A stretch of DNA of 64,000 nucleotides from Pseudomonadota bacterium (GTDB taxonomy: Bacteria; Pseudomonadota; Alphaproteobacteria; Sphingomonadales; Govanellaceae). Below are positions 37,061 through 47,919 of the stretch, in pieces. The stretch lies in contig QEVO01000003.1 in assembly GCA_003577275.1 (NCBI GenBank), positions 225,896 through 289,895 on the forward strand. The letters are read 5' to 3'. The position numbers and the translations under genes are program-made. Position 1 is the stretch's first letter. The number at the start of each line of letters is the position of its first letter. The notes below the pieces were generated by a model. That model was not told the DNA's origin, made no database searches, and worked only from the letters and a program-made list of their open reading frames with translations.

Positions 37061-38362
37061 ATGGAAGTCAACGATTCCGGTAACGAATACTCACACTCGC
37101 AGGTTCCCGACAGCGCCACCGTGGCGTGGTGGAAGATTGCCGTCATCAAGATCGGCGTCGTCATTGCTCTGCCGGCGTTCGTCAGCGGGGCGGAGATCGG
37201 ATCTTTGATGGGGCTGCGGCGCGGCATGCTGGCGATATTCATCGGCGCGTCCGTGCTGGCTATTCTCGCTGCATTCACCGGCGCCATCGCCGCCCGCAGT
37301 CACTTGACCACGGCGCTGATTGCCCGTCATGCTTTCGGCGATAAAGGGGCGCGGGTGGTCGGCATCGTCTTGGCGGCAACGCTGCTGTGTTGGTTCGGGG
37401 TGACGGCGGAACTGTTCGGTCAAAGTCTGCGTCGCATCAGCGATGATTTCTTTGGTCTTGGTATCAGCGCCGCCCCCTATATCATCGTCGGCGGCGGCCT
37501 GATGGTGATGACCACCATTTACGGCTTCAAGGCGTTGCAGCGCTTGGCCGACTGGGCGGTGCCGGTGTTGTTGATCGGTCTTGTCGGCATGGCTTATTAC
37601 GGCGTGCGGCAGGCCGCCCCCGGCGTTCTGGACGCCGCGCCGGCCCATAGCCCGCCGCTGGGCTACGGCATCTCCGCCGTCATCGGCTCGCTGGCCGCCG
37701 GCATCACCATCTTTCCCGATGTGGCGCGGTTCGCCCGCTCGCCTAATCACGCGCGGGGCGCCGCCATCGTCACCTACGCCTTTTCCCTGCCGGCGGTGCT
37801 GCTGCTGGCCGCCATTCCCAGCATCGCCACCGGCGAGCGGGACTTGATCGCCATCATGACCGGCTTGGGGCTCGGCATACCGGCATTCGTGTTTCTATTG
37901 CTCACCGCCTGGACCACCAACTCGGGCAATCTTTATTCCGCCACACTGGGTATTTCCACGTCATTGCCGCGACTGTCATTCAAAGCCCTGGCATTGATAT
38001 TAGGGGTGATCGGCATCGCCTTTTCCTTGTCCGGCGCCAGCGAGAGCCTCATTCCCTTGTTTGTGCTGATCAGCGCCACCATCCCGCCGGTGGCGGGCAT
38101 CTATATCGCCGACTTCTTTGTCATCCGGCGCGGGCGCTATGAGGATGGGGCATCGACGATGAGGATAGCCTATTCGCCGCCCGCCTTTATGGCGTGGGCG
38201 GCGGCGGCAGCGGTGGGGATCTGCGCCGCGCGCGGGCTCTTTGCCATCACCGGGGTGCCGGCGCTGGACGCCATCGCCGTGGCTTTTGCAGGGTATACGG
38301 CGCTGGCGCGGGTGCGCTGCCTTTCAGCCCGCCACCGTTTCCTTCCTCGTAAGACTGCCTGA
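37061..38362 (+). CDS. NCS1-family permease (cytosine/allantoin/hydantoin type)
   Basis: A 433-residue inner-membrane transporter with about twelve helices and the CodB-like layout of the NCS1 family, which carry cytosine, allantoin, hydantoins and related rings. Recognisable parts are WWKIAVIKIGVVIALPAFV, ALIARHAFGDKGARVVG, TIFPDVARFARSPNHARG, TAWTTNSGNLYSATLGI and IPPVAGIYIADFFVIRRGRY. Start ATG at 37061 with AGAGG upstream. Together with the hydantoinase, racemase and DUF917 genes it points to import of a hydantoin-like ring across the inner membrane. Confidence 0.88.
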   Translation: MEVNDSGNEYSHSQVPDSATVAWWKIAVIKIGVVIALPAFVSGAEIGSLMGLRRGMLAIFIGASVLAILAAFTGAIAARSHLTTALIARHAFGDKGARVVGIVLAATLLCWFGVTAELFGQSLRRISDDFFGLGISAAPYIIVGGGLMVMTTIYGFKALQRLADWAVPVLLIGLVGMAYYGVRQAAPGVLDAAPAHSPPLGYGISAVIGSLAAGITIFPDVARFARSPNHARGAAIVTYAFSLPAVLLLAAIPSIATGERDLIAIMTGLGLGIPAFVFLLLTAWTTNSGNLYSATLGISTSLPRLSFKALALILGVIGIAFSLSGASESLIPLFVLISATIPPVAGIYIADFFVIRRGRYEDGASTMRIAYSPPAFMAWAAAAAVGICAARGLFAITGVPALDAIAVAFAGYTALARVRCLSARHRFLPRKTA

Positions 38363-38439
38363 CGGCGGCGGCAGGGTATGACATTGGGCTATAACATCAA
38401 AAAGCTGTTTCGGCGCAACATCCCCTCGGAGATTTTTTG

Positions 38440-39186
38440 ATGACCATTAAGGTTCGCATCATTACCCCGCATGTTACGCCGCGGCCGCAAAAGATCGAGG
38501 AGGTCGCCGGCCTGAACGAATTTCTCAATGTGGCGTTTTCGCACGTCAACCTGACCATCGGTCCGCCCTCCATTCAGGGCATGTTCGATGACGGCTTCGC
38601 CACGCCCGGCATCGTCGCCCGCTGCATCGAGGCGGAACGCGATGGCGTCAACGCCGTGCTGATCGACTGCATGGGCGATCCCGGCCTTGACGCTGCGCGC
38701 GAGGCAGTATCGATTCCCGTGCTCGGCCCGGGCGAAACGACGATGCATGTGGCGGCGATGCTGGGTCACAAGTTTGCCGTGGTGACGGTGCTGGATCAAG
38801 TGCGCCCGCTCTTGGAAAAGCACGCCAAAATTTATGGATTACAGGAAAAACTGGCGTCGGTTCGAGCCGTCGATGTTGCGGTGAATCATATCGGCGATGA
38901 TCCAGATGGGCTGTTGGCGCGGCTATTGGAGCAATCGAAGAAAGCCGTTATGGAGGATCATGCCGACTGCATCGTGCTGGGCTGTACCGGATTTTTGGGC
39001 GTCAGCGATCGGCTCCAGGCGGCGCTTCATCAAGATGGTCTGATGGTGCCCGTCCTCAATCCTCTGCGCACCACCGCGTCGCTGGCGGTGGCGCTGGCCG
39101 GCCTCGGTCTGCGCCACAGCCAGCGGGCCTACGCAAGGGCGGATATCAGCGCCCTTGTCGGCTATGGCGCACTCTTTTCCAAATAA
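38440..39186 (+). CDS. Aspartate/glutamate/hydantoin racemase family protein
   Basis: A 248-residue protein of the two-cysteine racemase superfamily. The catalytic cysteines sit in AVLIDCMGDPG and DCIVLGCTGFLG. Other marks are the IRIITP-like start RIITPHVTP, IPVLGPGETTMHVAAMLG and PVLNPLRTTASLAVALA. Hydantoin racemases (HyuE type) and Asp/Glu racemases share this fold. Neighbouring permease and hydantoinase genes favour a hydantoin-like substrate. ATG at 38440 is used; TTG at 38437 is one codon upstream. Confidence 0.85.
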   Translation: MTIKVRIITPHVTPRPQKIEEVAGLNEFLNVAFSHVNLTIGPPSIQGMFDDGFATPGIVARCIEAERDGVNAVLIDCMGDPGLDAAREAVSIPVLGPGETTMHVAAMLGHKFAVVTVLDQVRPLLEKHAKIYGLQEKLASVRAVDVAVNHIGDDPDGLLARLLEQSKKAVMEDHADCIVLGCTGFLGVSDRLQAALHQDGLMVPVLNPLRTTASLAVALAGLGLRHSQRAYARADISALVGYGALFSK

Positions 39187-39232
39187 TGTCTAGCCCGCAT
39201 CCCTCTTCCACCAAGGAAACCATAAGGCAGTC

Positions 39233-40345
39233 ATGACGCTAGAAGTTGTAGATGAGGTTTTAAATCTCGCGATCGAGGATCTGGAAGACTTGGCGCGCGG
39301 CGCGGCTTTTCTTGGCACCGGCGGCGGCGGCGATCCCTATATCGGTCGGCTGGTGACCCAGGAAGCGTTTCGCGCCTATGGACCCGCCAAGATTTTGCCG
39401 CCAAGCAAGATTGCAGACGATGCCTTGATCTGTTCGGTCGCCGGTTTCGGCGCGCCCACGGTGCAGTTGGAAAAGTTGACCTCCAGCGAGGAGGTGGAAT
39501 TCGGCTTTCGGCGGCTGGAAGCGTATCTCGGTCGCAAGGTCGACGCCATTCTGCCGGCGGAAATCGGCGGTTCTAATTCCATGCTGCCGCTGATGCTGGG
39601 AGCGCGCATCGGCCTGCCGGTCATTGACGCCGATGGCATGGGCCGCGCTTTCCCGGAATTGCAGATGAACAGCCTAAGCGTGCATGGCGTGCGCGCCACG
39701 CCCTTGGTGGTGATCGACGAGCATATGAATTTTGCTGTCGTCGAAGCAAATACCGACCGCATCGCTGAAGATATGACTCGCGCGCTGGCCATCCAGATGG
39801 GGTTGCGGGTGTTCATCTCCGGATTTGCCATGACTGGCCGCCAGATGAAAGAAGCGGCCATCCTCGGCACCTTGAGCGTGGCCCTGGGCATTGGTCGGGC
39901 CATCGCCAGGGGGCGGCGCGAGGGCGACCCGGTGTCGTCGCTGGTCGATTATTTGCGCACCACCGACTATTACCGCCACGCCAAGGTATTGTTCGACGGC
40001 AAGATCGTCGATCTGGAACGCAACACGGCGGGGGGATTTTCCGTCGGCGTGTGCCGTCTTCAATCTTTAAGCGGCGACAAGGCGGCGGCGGAAGTGACCT
40101 TCCAGAATGAAAATCTGGTGGTCCGCGTCGATGGCGCCATGCGCGCCATCGTTCCCGATCTGATCTGCATCGTCGACTGCGAAACGGCGGAGCCCATTCC
40201 CACCCAGAACCTGAAATACGGTCAGCGCGTCAAGGTCATCGGCATGAGCGCGCCGGCGAAAATGCGCATCCCGAAAGCGCTGGAAACATTCGGCCCGCAG
40301 GCATTTAAGTTGCCGGAGCCATTCCAGCCGATCGAAAGCATTTGA
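39233..40345 (+). CDS. DUF917 family protein (S-methyl thiohydantoin desulfurase-like)
   Basis: A 370-residue DUF917 protein. The N-terminal domain has LARGAAFLGTGGGGDPYIGR and AEIGGSNSMLPLMLGARIGLPVIDADGMGRAFPE (first and second halves are separately conserved); the C-terminal domain begins near VGVCRLQSLSG. Pfam names the two halves after S-methyl thiohydantoin desulfurase, and the family often accompanies hydantoinase/oxoprolinase genes. Here it follows the racemase by 46 bp with AAGGCAG before the ATG. It is the last gene of the accessory block before the ATP synthase operon. Exact reaction unproven. Confidence 0.85.
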   Translation: MTLEVVDEVLNLAIEDLEDLARGAAFLGTGGGGDPYIGRLVTQEAFRAYGPAKILPPSKIADDALICSVAGFGAPTVQLEKLTSSEEVEFGFRRLEAYLGRKVDAILPAEIGGSNSMLPLMLGARIGLPVIDADGMGRAFPELQMNSLSVHGVRATPLVVIDEHMNFAVVEANTDRIAEDMTRALAIQMGLRVFISGFAMTGRQMKEAAILGTLSVALGIGRAIARGRREGDPVSSLVDYLRTTDYYRHAKVLFDGKIVDLERNTAGGFSVGVCRLQSLSGDKAAAEVTFQNENLVVRVDGAMRAIVPDLICIVDCETAEPIPTQNLKYGQRVKVIGMSAPAKMRIPKALETFGPQAFKLPEPFQPIESI

Positions 40346-40607
40346 GGCAGTGATCGGCCAGGACTGCCGGCCGGCGATCCGGGATGGTACATTCAAGACT
40401 CGGGTTGCAGTTTGAAAGGGCCTGTGTTAGGTAAGCGGCGCGCTGCCCAGGAGGGGCTTTTTCCGACACTCGGCGGCGTGCGGAAAACCTCGATTTCCCA
40501 ATGGGTTAGCGCCAGGTCTCCGGAATTAGAAACAAACGCTTTAAGTCGATGCGCCGCGAAGGCCCAAGGTGGCCGGCGGCGGTTGGCTTGTGTCAGGGGT
40601 ATGAAAA

Positions 40608-41192
40608 GTGGCCACGGGTCAAGCCGCGGACATTGGCAATCAAAAGGCGGTCGTCTCGGGCGTGGCCGGGCGCTACGCCGTGGCGCTGTTTGAACTGGCG
40701 GCTGACGGTAACGCTCTCGATCAGGTGGCGGCCGACCTTAAGGCGTTGGCCGACCTGTTGGAGAAAAGCACGGATTTCCGCCGACTGGTGACCAGCCCGG
40801 CGCTGGGGCGCGACGATCAGGCCAAGGGCCTGTTTGCCGTTCTGGACGGCAGCGGCATCGCTCCCTTGACCCGCAATTTCCTCGGCGTCATCGCCAACAA
40901 CGGCCGCTTGAGCCTGTTGGGCGACATGATCGCCGCCTATAGCCAGCTTCTCGCCCACCATCGCGGCGAGGTCACCGCCGAGGTCACCTCGGCCACCCCC
41001 TTAAGCGAGGCGCAAATGGCGGCCCTTAAGGCAAAATTGAAGGCCATCGCCGGCCGCGACGTTACCCTTCAGGCGCATACCGATTCCTCGATCCTCGGCG
41101 GGCTGGCGGTCAAGCTCGGCTCGCGGATGATCGATTCGACACTGAAAACCAAACTCAACAACCTGCAAACGGCTATGAAAGAGGCTCAATAA
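40608..41192 (+). CDS. atpH: F1F0 ATP synthase subunit delta
   Basis: A 194-residue delta subunit, part of the peripheral stalk joining F1 to F0. It has [52 protein letters not shown] and the C-terminal [25 protein letters not shown] (family signature, seen in two halves). The start is GTG at 40608, with AGGGG nine bases upstream. Its stop overlaps the atpA start (TAATG). The 262 bp upstream holds the operon promoter, which I cannot place with confidence. Confidence 0.93.
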   Translation: MATGQAADIGNQKAVVSGVAGRYAVALFELAADGNALDQVAADLKALADLLEKSTDFRRLVTSPALGRDDQAKGLFAVLDGSGIAPLTRNFLGVIANNGRLSLLGDMIAAYSQLLAHHRGEVTAEVTSATPLSEAQMAALKAKLKAIAGRDVTLQAHTDSSILGGLAVKLGSRMIDSTLKTKLNNLQTAMKEAQ

Positions 41193-42724
41193 TGGACATC
41201 CGGGCCGCGGAAATTTCCAAGATCCTCAAGGAACAGATCGCCAGCTTCGGCGCGGAGGCCGAAGTCTCCGAGGTCGGCAAAGTCTTGTCGGTGGGCGACG
41301 GCATTGCCCGCGTCTACGGGCTCGATAACGTCCAGGCGGGCGAGCTGGTCGAGTTTCCCGGCGGCGTCAAGGGCATGACCCTGAACCTGGAGGTGGACAA
41401 CGTCGGCATCGTGATTTTCGGCGATGACCGGGGCATCAAGGAAGGCGACACGGTCAAGCGCACCGGCACCATCGTCGACGTGCCGGTGGGCAAGGGTCTC
41501 TTGGGTCGGGTGGTGGATGGCCTCGGCAATCCCATCGACGGCAAGGGGCCGCTTACCGGCGACGTAACGCGCAAGCGCGTCGAGGTGAAAGCGCCCGGCA
41601 TCATCCCGCGCAAATCGGTGCACGAACCGATGCAGACCGGGTTGAAGGCCATCGACAGCTTGGTGCCGGTTGGCCGTGGCCAGCGCGAATTGATCATCGG
41701 CGACCGTCAGACCGGCAAGACCGCGGTGGCCATCGACACCTTCATCAACCAGAAGGCGATCAACGCCTCGGGCGATGAGAAGAAGAAGCTTTATTGCGTC
41801 TACGTCGCCGTCGGCCAGAAGCGGTCCACGGTGGCGCAGATCGTCAAAAAGCTGGAAGAGGAAGGGGCGCTCCAGTACTCCATCATCGTCGCCGCCACCG
41901 CCTCCGACCCGGCGCCGCTGCAATTCCTCGCGCCTTATACCGGCTGCGCCATGGGCGAATACTTCCGCGACAACGGCATGCACGCGGTCATCGTCTACGA
42001 CGACTTGTCCAAGCAGGCGGTGGCCTACCGCCAGATGTCGCTGCTGTTGCGCCGTCCGCCGGGCCGCGAAGCCTATCCCGGCGACGTGTTCTACCTTCAC
42101 AGCCGCCTGCTGGAGCGCGCGGCGAAGATGAACGACGCCAACGGCGCCGGTTCCTTGACCGCGCTGCCGATCATCGAAACCCAAGCCGGCGACGTTTCGG
42201 CCTACATCCCGACCAACGTGATTTCCATCACCGACGGTCAGATCTTCCTGGAAACCGGCTTGTTCTACCAAGGCATCCGGCCGGCCATCAACGTCGGTCT
42301 GTCGGTGTCCCGCGTCGGCTCCGCGGCGCAGATCAAGGCGATGAAGCAGGTCGCCGGCTCGATCAAGCTGGAACTGGCGCAGTACCGTGAAATGGCGGCT
42401 TTCGCCCAGTTCGGCTCCGACCTCGACGCGGCGACGCAAAAGCTTCTCAATCGTGGCCAGCGCTTAACCGAGCTTCTAAAGCAGGCGCAATACTCACCGA
42501 TGCCGGTGGAAGAGCAGGTGGTGTCGATCTTCGCCGGCGTGCGCGGCTATCTCGATGGTGTGGCGGTGCGCGACATCACCCGCTTCGAACGGCAGTTCCT
42601 CGCCGACATGCGGGCCAATCATGCCGATATCTTGAAGGCCATTCGCGACGAGCAGAAGATTTCGGATGAGGTCGAGGCCAAGCTCAAAGGCGTTCTCGAC
42701 AAGTTCACCCGGGCCTTCGGCTAA
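41192..42724 (+). CDS. atpA: F1F0 ATP synthase subunit alpha
   Basis: A 510-residue alpha subunit of the F1 head, regulatory nucleotide-binding partner of beta. It begins [19 protein letters not shown] and has Walker [14 protein letters not shown], the family signature region [20 protein letters not shown] and [21 protein letters not shown] split across the C-terminal half. Length and order match alphaproteobacterial operons in which the F0 genes (a, c, b) lie elsewhere; none is in this window. Confidence 0.97.
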   Translation: MDIRAAEISKILKEQIASFGAEAEVSEVGKVLSVGDGIARVYGLDNVQAGELVEFPGGVKGMTLNLEVDNVGIVIFGDDRGIKEGDTVKRTGTIVDVPVGKGLLGRVVDGLGNPIDGKGPLTGDVTRKRVEVKAPGIIPRKSVHEPMQTGLKAIDSLVPVGRGQRELIIGDRQTGKTAVAIDTFINQKAINASGDEKKKLYCVYVAVGQKRSTVAQIVKKLEEEGALQYSIIVAATASDPAPLQFLAPYTGCAMGEYFRDNGMHAVIVYDDLSKQAVAYRQMSLLLRRPPGREAYPGDVFYLHSRLLERAAKMNDANGAGSLTALPIIETQAGDVSAYIPTNVISITDGQIFLETGLFYQGIRPAINVGLSVSRVGSAAQIKAMKQVAGSIKLELAQYREMAAFAQFGSDLDAATQKLLNRGQRLTELLKQAQYSPMPVEEQVVSIFAGVRGYLDGVAVRDITRFERQFLADMRANHADILKAIRDEQKISDEVEAKLKGVLDKFTRAFG

Positions 42725-42752
42725 GGCTTTAAGCAAAAGGGTCGCGTGAGCC

Positions 42753-43640
42753 ATGGCAAGCTTGAAGGATCTGCGCAACCGCATCGCCAGCGTGCGATCG
42801 ACGCAGAAAATCACCAAGGCCATGAAGATGGTCGCCGCTTCCAAGCTGCGCCGCGCCCAGGAAGCGGCGGAAGCCGCGCGCCCGTTCGCCGAGCGCATGG
42901 AGCGGGTGATCGCTTCCCTCGGCGTCAGCCTGCAAGGCCAGGATGACGCGCCGCGCCTGCTTGCCGGCACCGGTAAGGATGACACCTATCTCATCGTCGT
43001 CGCCACCTCTGACCGCGGTCTGTGCGGCGCGTTTAACACCAACATCATCCGCGCCGCCCGGGGCGAGGTCGCCCGCCTTGTGGCCAGCGGCAAGACGGTG
43101 AAAATCTTGTGCGTCGGGCGCAAGGCGTTCCAGGTCATGCGCCGCGATCACAAGGACCGCATCGTCGACGCCATCGAGCTGTCCCACGTCAAGCGCGTCA
43201 GCTTCGCCGACGCCGCGCCCATCGCCGACAAGGTGTTGTCGCTGTTCGATGCGGGGGCCTTTGACGTCTGCGTGCTTTATTACGCCGCCTTCAAATCGGC
43301 GCTGACCCAGGTGGTGACCCGTCAGCAGCTGATCCCGACGGCGCTGCCGGAAGCCGGCAAGGGTAATGGCCCCGATCTGAAGGGGGCGATTTACGAGTAC
43401 GAGCCGGACGAGGCGGAGATCGTCGCCGATCTGTTGCCGCGCAACGTGCGCGTCCAGGTGTTTCGGGCGCTGCTTGAAAACGCCGCCAGCGAGCAGGGCG
43501 CGCGCATGACCGCCATGGACAGCGCCACCCGCAACGCCGGCGACATGATCAACCGTTTGACTCTGACCTACAACCGCACCCGGCAGGCGGCGATCACCAA
43601 GGAACTGATCGAGATTATTTCCGGCGCCGAGGCGCTTTAA
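42753..43640 (+). CDS. atpG: F1F0 ATP synthase subunit gamma
   Basis: A 295-residue rotor shaft subunit. Both coiled-coil ends are present: [20 protein letters not shown] at the start and [17 protein letters not shown] with [18 protein letters not shown] at the end; [13 protein letters not shown] lies in the central domain. It is 28 bp after atpA. Ordinary member of the operon. Confidence 0.96.
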   Translation: MASLKDLRNRIASVRSTQKITKAMKMVAASKLRRAQEAAEAARPFAERMERVIASLGVSLQGQDDAPRLLAGTGKDDTYLIVVATSDRGLCGAFNTNIIRAARGEVARLVASGKTVKILCVGRKAFQVMRRDHKDRIVDAIELSHVKRVSFADAAPIADKVLSLFDAGAFDVCVLYYAAFKSALTQVVTRQQLIPTALPEAGKGNGPDLKGAIYEYEPDEAEIVADLLPRNVRVQVFRALLENAASEQGARMTAMDSATRNAGDMINRLTLTYNRTRQAAITKELIEIISGAEAL

Positions 43641-43654
43641 GATTAAGAATTTAA

Positions 43655-45124
<1,470 letters not shown>

Positions 45125-45145
45125 CGCCCCAACGTCTTTAAGAGA

Positions 45146-45553
45146 GTGGCCATGGCCGATAAAATTCGCTTCGAACTGGTCTCGCCCGAGCGCCTTCTGA
45201 TGTCGACCCAGGCCGACATGGTGGTGGTGCCCGGCACGGCGGGGGAGTTTGGCGTCATGGCCGGGCACGTGCCGCTGGTTTCCACCATCCGGCCGGGCAT
45301 CGTCGAGGTTCATGATGGCGGGTCGGTGGCGAAGCTTTATGTGCGGGGCGGCTTCGCCGAAGTGGCCGCCGATGTCCTGACCGTTCTGGCCGAGGAGGCG
45401 GTGGCGCTTGCCGACCTGACGGCGGCCGAAGTTGAGCAGACCCTGCGCAACCTGTCGGAAGACATCGCTGACGCCAAGGACCCCGAGGCCAAGGCCAAGG
45501 CGCAGGCTGAACACGACCGCTGGAAGCTCATCCGCGAGGCGCTCGCCGCTTGA
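45146..45553 (+). CDS. atpC: F1F0 ATP synthase subunit epsilon
   Basis: A 135-residue epsilon subunit, rotor base and regulator of hydrolysis. The N-terminal beta-sandwich (FELVSPERLLMSTQADMVVV in part, GEFGVMAGHVPLVSTIRPG) is followed by the helical hairpin with AKAKAQAEHDRWKLIREAL. It ends the operon; a short GC hairpin (GGCGG-N5-CCGCC, near 45556-45570) follows without a T-run. Confidence 0.93.
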   Translation: MAMADKIRFELVSPERLLMSTQADMVVVPGTAGEFGVMAGHVPLVSTIRPGIVEVHDGGSVAKLYVRGGFAEVAADVLTVLAEEAVALADLTAAEVEQTLRNLSEDIADAKDPEAKAKAQAEHDRWKLIREALAA

Positions 45554-45577
45554 TCGGCGGCGGGACCGCCCCTAAAT

Positions 45578-45591
45578 TGACATTTTTGTCA
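45578..45591. promoter_or_regulatory. Inverted repeat TGACA-TTTT-TGTCA before the ferritin-like gene
   Basis: A perfect 5-bp inverted repeat with a 4-bp A/T spacer, 38 bp before the next start codon, overlapping a TTGACA (45577-45582). It could be an operator; no matching -10 at standard spacing was found. Confidence 0.3.
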
Positions 45592-45628
45592 CGCATTCCT
45601 ACCCTCTCGTTATGTTAGGGTGACGATT

Positions 45629-46450
45629 ATGCGCTGGACATTGGATGACATCCCCTGGGACCGCTTCGATCCCGCCAAGGTGACACCCGACCTCCTGGCC
45701 GTGGCCAAGACCGCCGCCCTGGTGGAGGCCAACAGCGCCGATTACGTTGCGTATCTCAACAACATCTTTCACGATGACGACGACTTCAAGGCGGTCGCCT
45801 GCCAATGGGGCGTGGAAGAGGAACAGCACGGCAGGGCGCTGGGCCGTTGGGCGGAGCTTGCCGACCCTGATTTTTCCTTTCACAAAAGTTTAGCGGAATT
45901 TCGCCGCGGCTATCGCTTGCCGCTGGACGCCAACCAATCGGTGCGCGGTTCGCGGCTCGGCGAACTCATCGCCCGCTGCGTGGTGGAAACCGGCACCTCG
46001 TCGTTTTATTCCGCCATTCATGACGCCTGCGGCGAGCCGGTGTTGAAAATGATCGCCAAGCATATCGCCAGCGATGAATTCTTTCACTATCAGCTGTTTG
46101 AAAAGCACGCCAAGCGCTACGAAACGAAAGACAAGTTGTCACGATTATCGCGGCTGAAAATTGCCCTTGGCCGGGTTAGGGAAGCGGAAGATGACGAGCT
46201 TGCCTACGCCTACTACAGCGCCAACATTGCGTTCGCCAAAACGCCGGAGAAGTATGATCGCGCCCGCTGCGCCGCCACGTACTGGCGCCAAGCCATGGGG
46301 CTTTATCGCGAAAAGCATCTGCAGAACGCCACCCGCATGATCCTGCGCGCCGCCGCGTTTAATGCCGACGGCTGGCTCGCCGCCGTGGCGTCAAAAGTAA
46401 GTTGGACGTTATTGCAGCGCCGGCAAAATCGCTTAAGCAGAGCGGCGTGA
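45629..46450 (+). CDS. Ferritin-like diiron domain protein
   Basis: A 273-residue helical protein with the diiron ligand pattern of ferritin-like oxidases and desaturases. Its motifs are CQWGVEEEQHGRALGRW (ExxH), then ETGTSSFYSAI, then HIASDEFFHYQLFEKHAKRY (second ExxH). The layout is closest to the acyl-ACP desaturase-like branch, but the substrate is unknown. ATG at 45629 is preceded by TAGGG eight bases upstream; a GTG at 45620 is the alternative. It stands alone, after atpC and before a palindromic repeat cluster, and converges on the membrane-protein gene beyond. Confidence 0.75.
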   Translation: MRWTLDDIPWDRFDPAKVTPDLLAVAKTAALVEANSADYVAYLNNIFHDDDDFKAVACQWGVEEEQHGRALGRWAELADPDFSFHKSLAEFRRGYRLPLDANQSVRGSRLGELIARCVVETGTSSFYSAIHDACGEPVLKMIAKHIASDEFFHYQLFEKHAKRYETKDKLSRLSRLKIALGRVREAEDDELAYAYYSANIAFAKTPEKYDRARCAATYWRQAMGLYREKHLQNATRMILRAAAFNADGWLAAVASKVSWTLLQRRQNRLSRAA

Positions 46451-46458
46451 AAAACTTT

Positions 46459-46567
46459 CCCCCTCTCCTTGAGGAGAGGGTCGGGGTGAGGTGAAAATCT
46501 ATATAGAGAATTCACCTCATCCGGCTCGGCATACGCCTCGCCACCTTCTCTATCCAAGGAGAAGGCG
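46459..46567. repeat. Palindromic intergenic repeat cluster between convergent genes
   Basis: Two hairpins: CCCTCTCC-TTGA-GGAGAGGG (46461-46480) and CCTTCTC-N8-GAGAAGG (46544-46565). Between them lies GGGGTGAGGTG, whose complement CACCTCATCC recurs at 46513-46522, so the whole block folds into a larger structure. It resembles dispersed palindromic elements common in alphaproteobacteria and may end transcription from both sides. Confidence 0.5.
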
Positions 46568-46577
46568 AATTTACCCC

Positions 46578-47426
46578 TCACACCTCCATCCCTCGCGCGT
46601 CCAACGGCGGGCCGACGAGGCGGGCGTAGAGTTCCGCGGCGACGGCGGTCAGGAGCGCGTTGGCCGCCCCGCTCAGCGGCGCCAGCGCGATGGTGATCAG
46701 CATCGATCCTTTGATCCACGCCAGCGCTGTGGCGTTATCCGCGTCCTTGTCCAATGGGCCAAAAATCACCTGCGTTAAGCCGCCTTCCACCAAGCCGCTC
46801 AGGAGGAGCACCGGGATCAGGAGCATCAACGCCGCGGCGATGATGCGACTGCTATGGCCCGTGGTCAGCCGCCAGGCGTCGCCCATACCCACCGCGCGGC
46901 CGAGCGCCGCGCCGGCCAAGGCAGGCAGGAAGCGCAGCGCGATGGCGAGACTCGAGGCGACGGCAATGGGGGTGCCGATGGTGGCGGCCAGACCCTGTCC
47001 GGCGCTGCCGGTGGCCGTGGCGATAAGGCCAAAGACGGCGATCACGGTATAGAAAACCGCCACCGCCATGAGGGCGATGCCGATGCCGTAAAGGAGAAAC
47101 CTGCCGGTGCGTTTGATCAGGGTGGCAAAATCGATCTTCAAATATTCCGCCGGGCCCAACAGCGACAAGCGGTACCACGAGGTCATGATGAACGCGCCCC
47201 AGAAGAGCACCGCCAAGCCGTATAGCGCCGTGGCGAGGCCGACGCCGTCTTCCGGCGGACGGCGCAGCAAAATCAGCAGCGCGGCATCGAATGCATCGGA
47301 CATCACCAGCCCCAGTGCCGGCAGAATATAGAGATAGGCGATGGCGGCATGATGCAACAAGGCGTCCTGAACACGGACAACCGCGCCGCGCACCAGATTT
47401 TGCAAAGACAACCGCTCATCGGTCAT
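46578..47426 (-). CDS. Hypothetical multi-pass membrane protein
   Basis: 282 residues with six or more hydrophobic segments, for example HHAAIAYLYILPALGLVM, GIGIALMAVAVFYTVIAVFG and ALMLLIPVLLLSGLVEGGL. A conserved-looking GDAWRLTTGHSSR lies between helices. No catalytic motif is recognised. ATG at 47426, 10 bp after the stop of rppH on the same strand, so it may be the last gene of the housekeeping run. Family not recognised; real on the basis of codon use and helix pattern. Confidence 0.65.
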   Translation of the reverse strand: MTDERLSLQNLVRGAVVRVQDALLHHAAIAYLYILPALGLVMSDAFDAALLILLRRPPEDGVGLATALYGLAVLFWGAFIMTSWYRLSLLGPAEYLKIDFATLIKRTGRFLLYGIGIALMAVAVFYTVIAVFGLIATATGSAGQGLAATIGTPIAVASSLAIALRFLPALAGAALGRAVGMGDAWRLTTGHSSRIIAAALMLLIPVLLLSGLVEGGLTQVIFGPLDKDADNATALAWIKGSMLITIALAPLSGAANALLTAVAAELYARLVGPPLDARGMEV

Positions 47427-47436
47427 ATTGGTGGTC

Positions 47437-47916
47437 CTATGTGGCGAGGTGGGCGAAGCGTCGCGCCACCTCTTCGTAGATGCCGCGCTTGAAGGGCACG
47501 ATCAGCGCCGGCAGTTCGGATAGCCGCATCCACCGCCAGCTATGAAATTCCGGGTGGTGGGTTTCCAGGTTGATGTCGGCATCCTCGCCCAGAAAACGCA
47601 TGGCGTACCATTTCTGCTTCTGTCCACGGTAGCGCCCCCGCCACACCTTGCCCAAAAGTTCCGGCGGCAGATCGTAGGTCAGCCATTCGGGAATATCCTC
47701 GATCACCTCGGCGGCGGCCGTACCGATTTCCTCTTGCAATTCGCGAAAGGCGGCGGCGACGGGATCCTCGCCGGGATCGATGCCGCCCTGCGGCATCTGC
47801 CAAGCTTCCTGCGTGGTGTCGATGCGTTGACCGACGAACACTTGGCCCAAGGGGTTAAACAGCGCCACGCCGACGCACGGGCGATAAGGCAGCAAGTCGA
47901 TTTCGGCGTCGTTCAT
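47437..47916 (-). CDS. rppH: RNA pyrophosphohydrolase (Nudix)
   Basis: A 159-residue Nudix hydrolase that removes pyrophosphate from mRNA 5' ends and so triggers decay. Nudix box: [20 protein letters not shown] followed by IG; the start [21 protein letters not shown] and [20 protein letters not shown] near the end are typical of RppH. It directly follows the polysaccharide deacetylase gene (4-bp gap), the usual alphaproteobacterial neighbour. Confidence 0.92.
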   Translation of the reverse strand: MNDAEIDLLPYRPCVGVALFNPLGQVFVGQRIDTTQEAWQMPQGGIDPGEDPVAAAFRELQEEIGTAAAEVIEDIPEWLTYDLPPELLGKVWRGRYRGQKQKWYAMRFLGEDADINLETHHPEFHSWRWMRLSELPALIVPFKRGIYEEVARRFAHLAT

Positions 47917-47919
47917 GGG

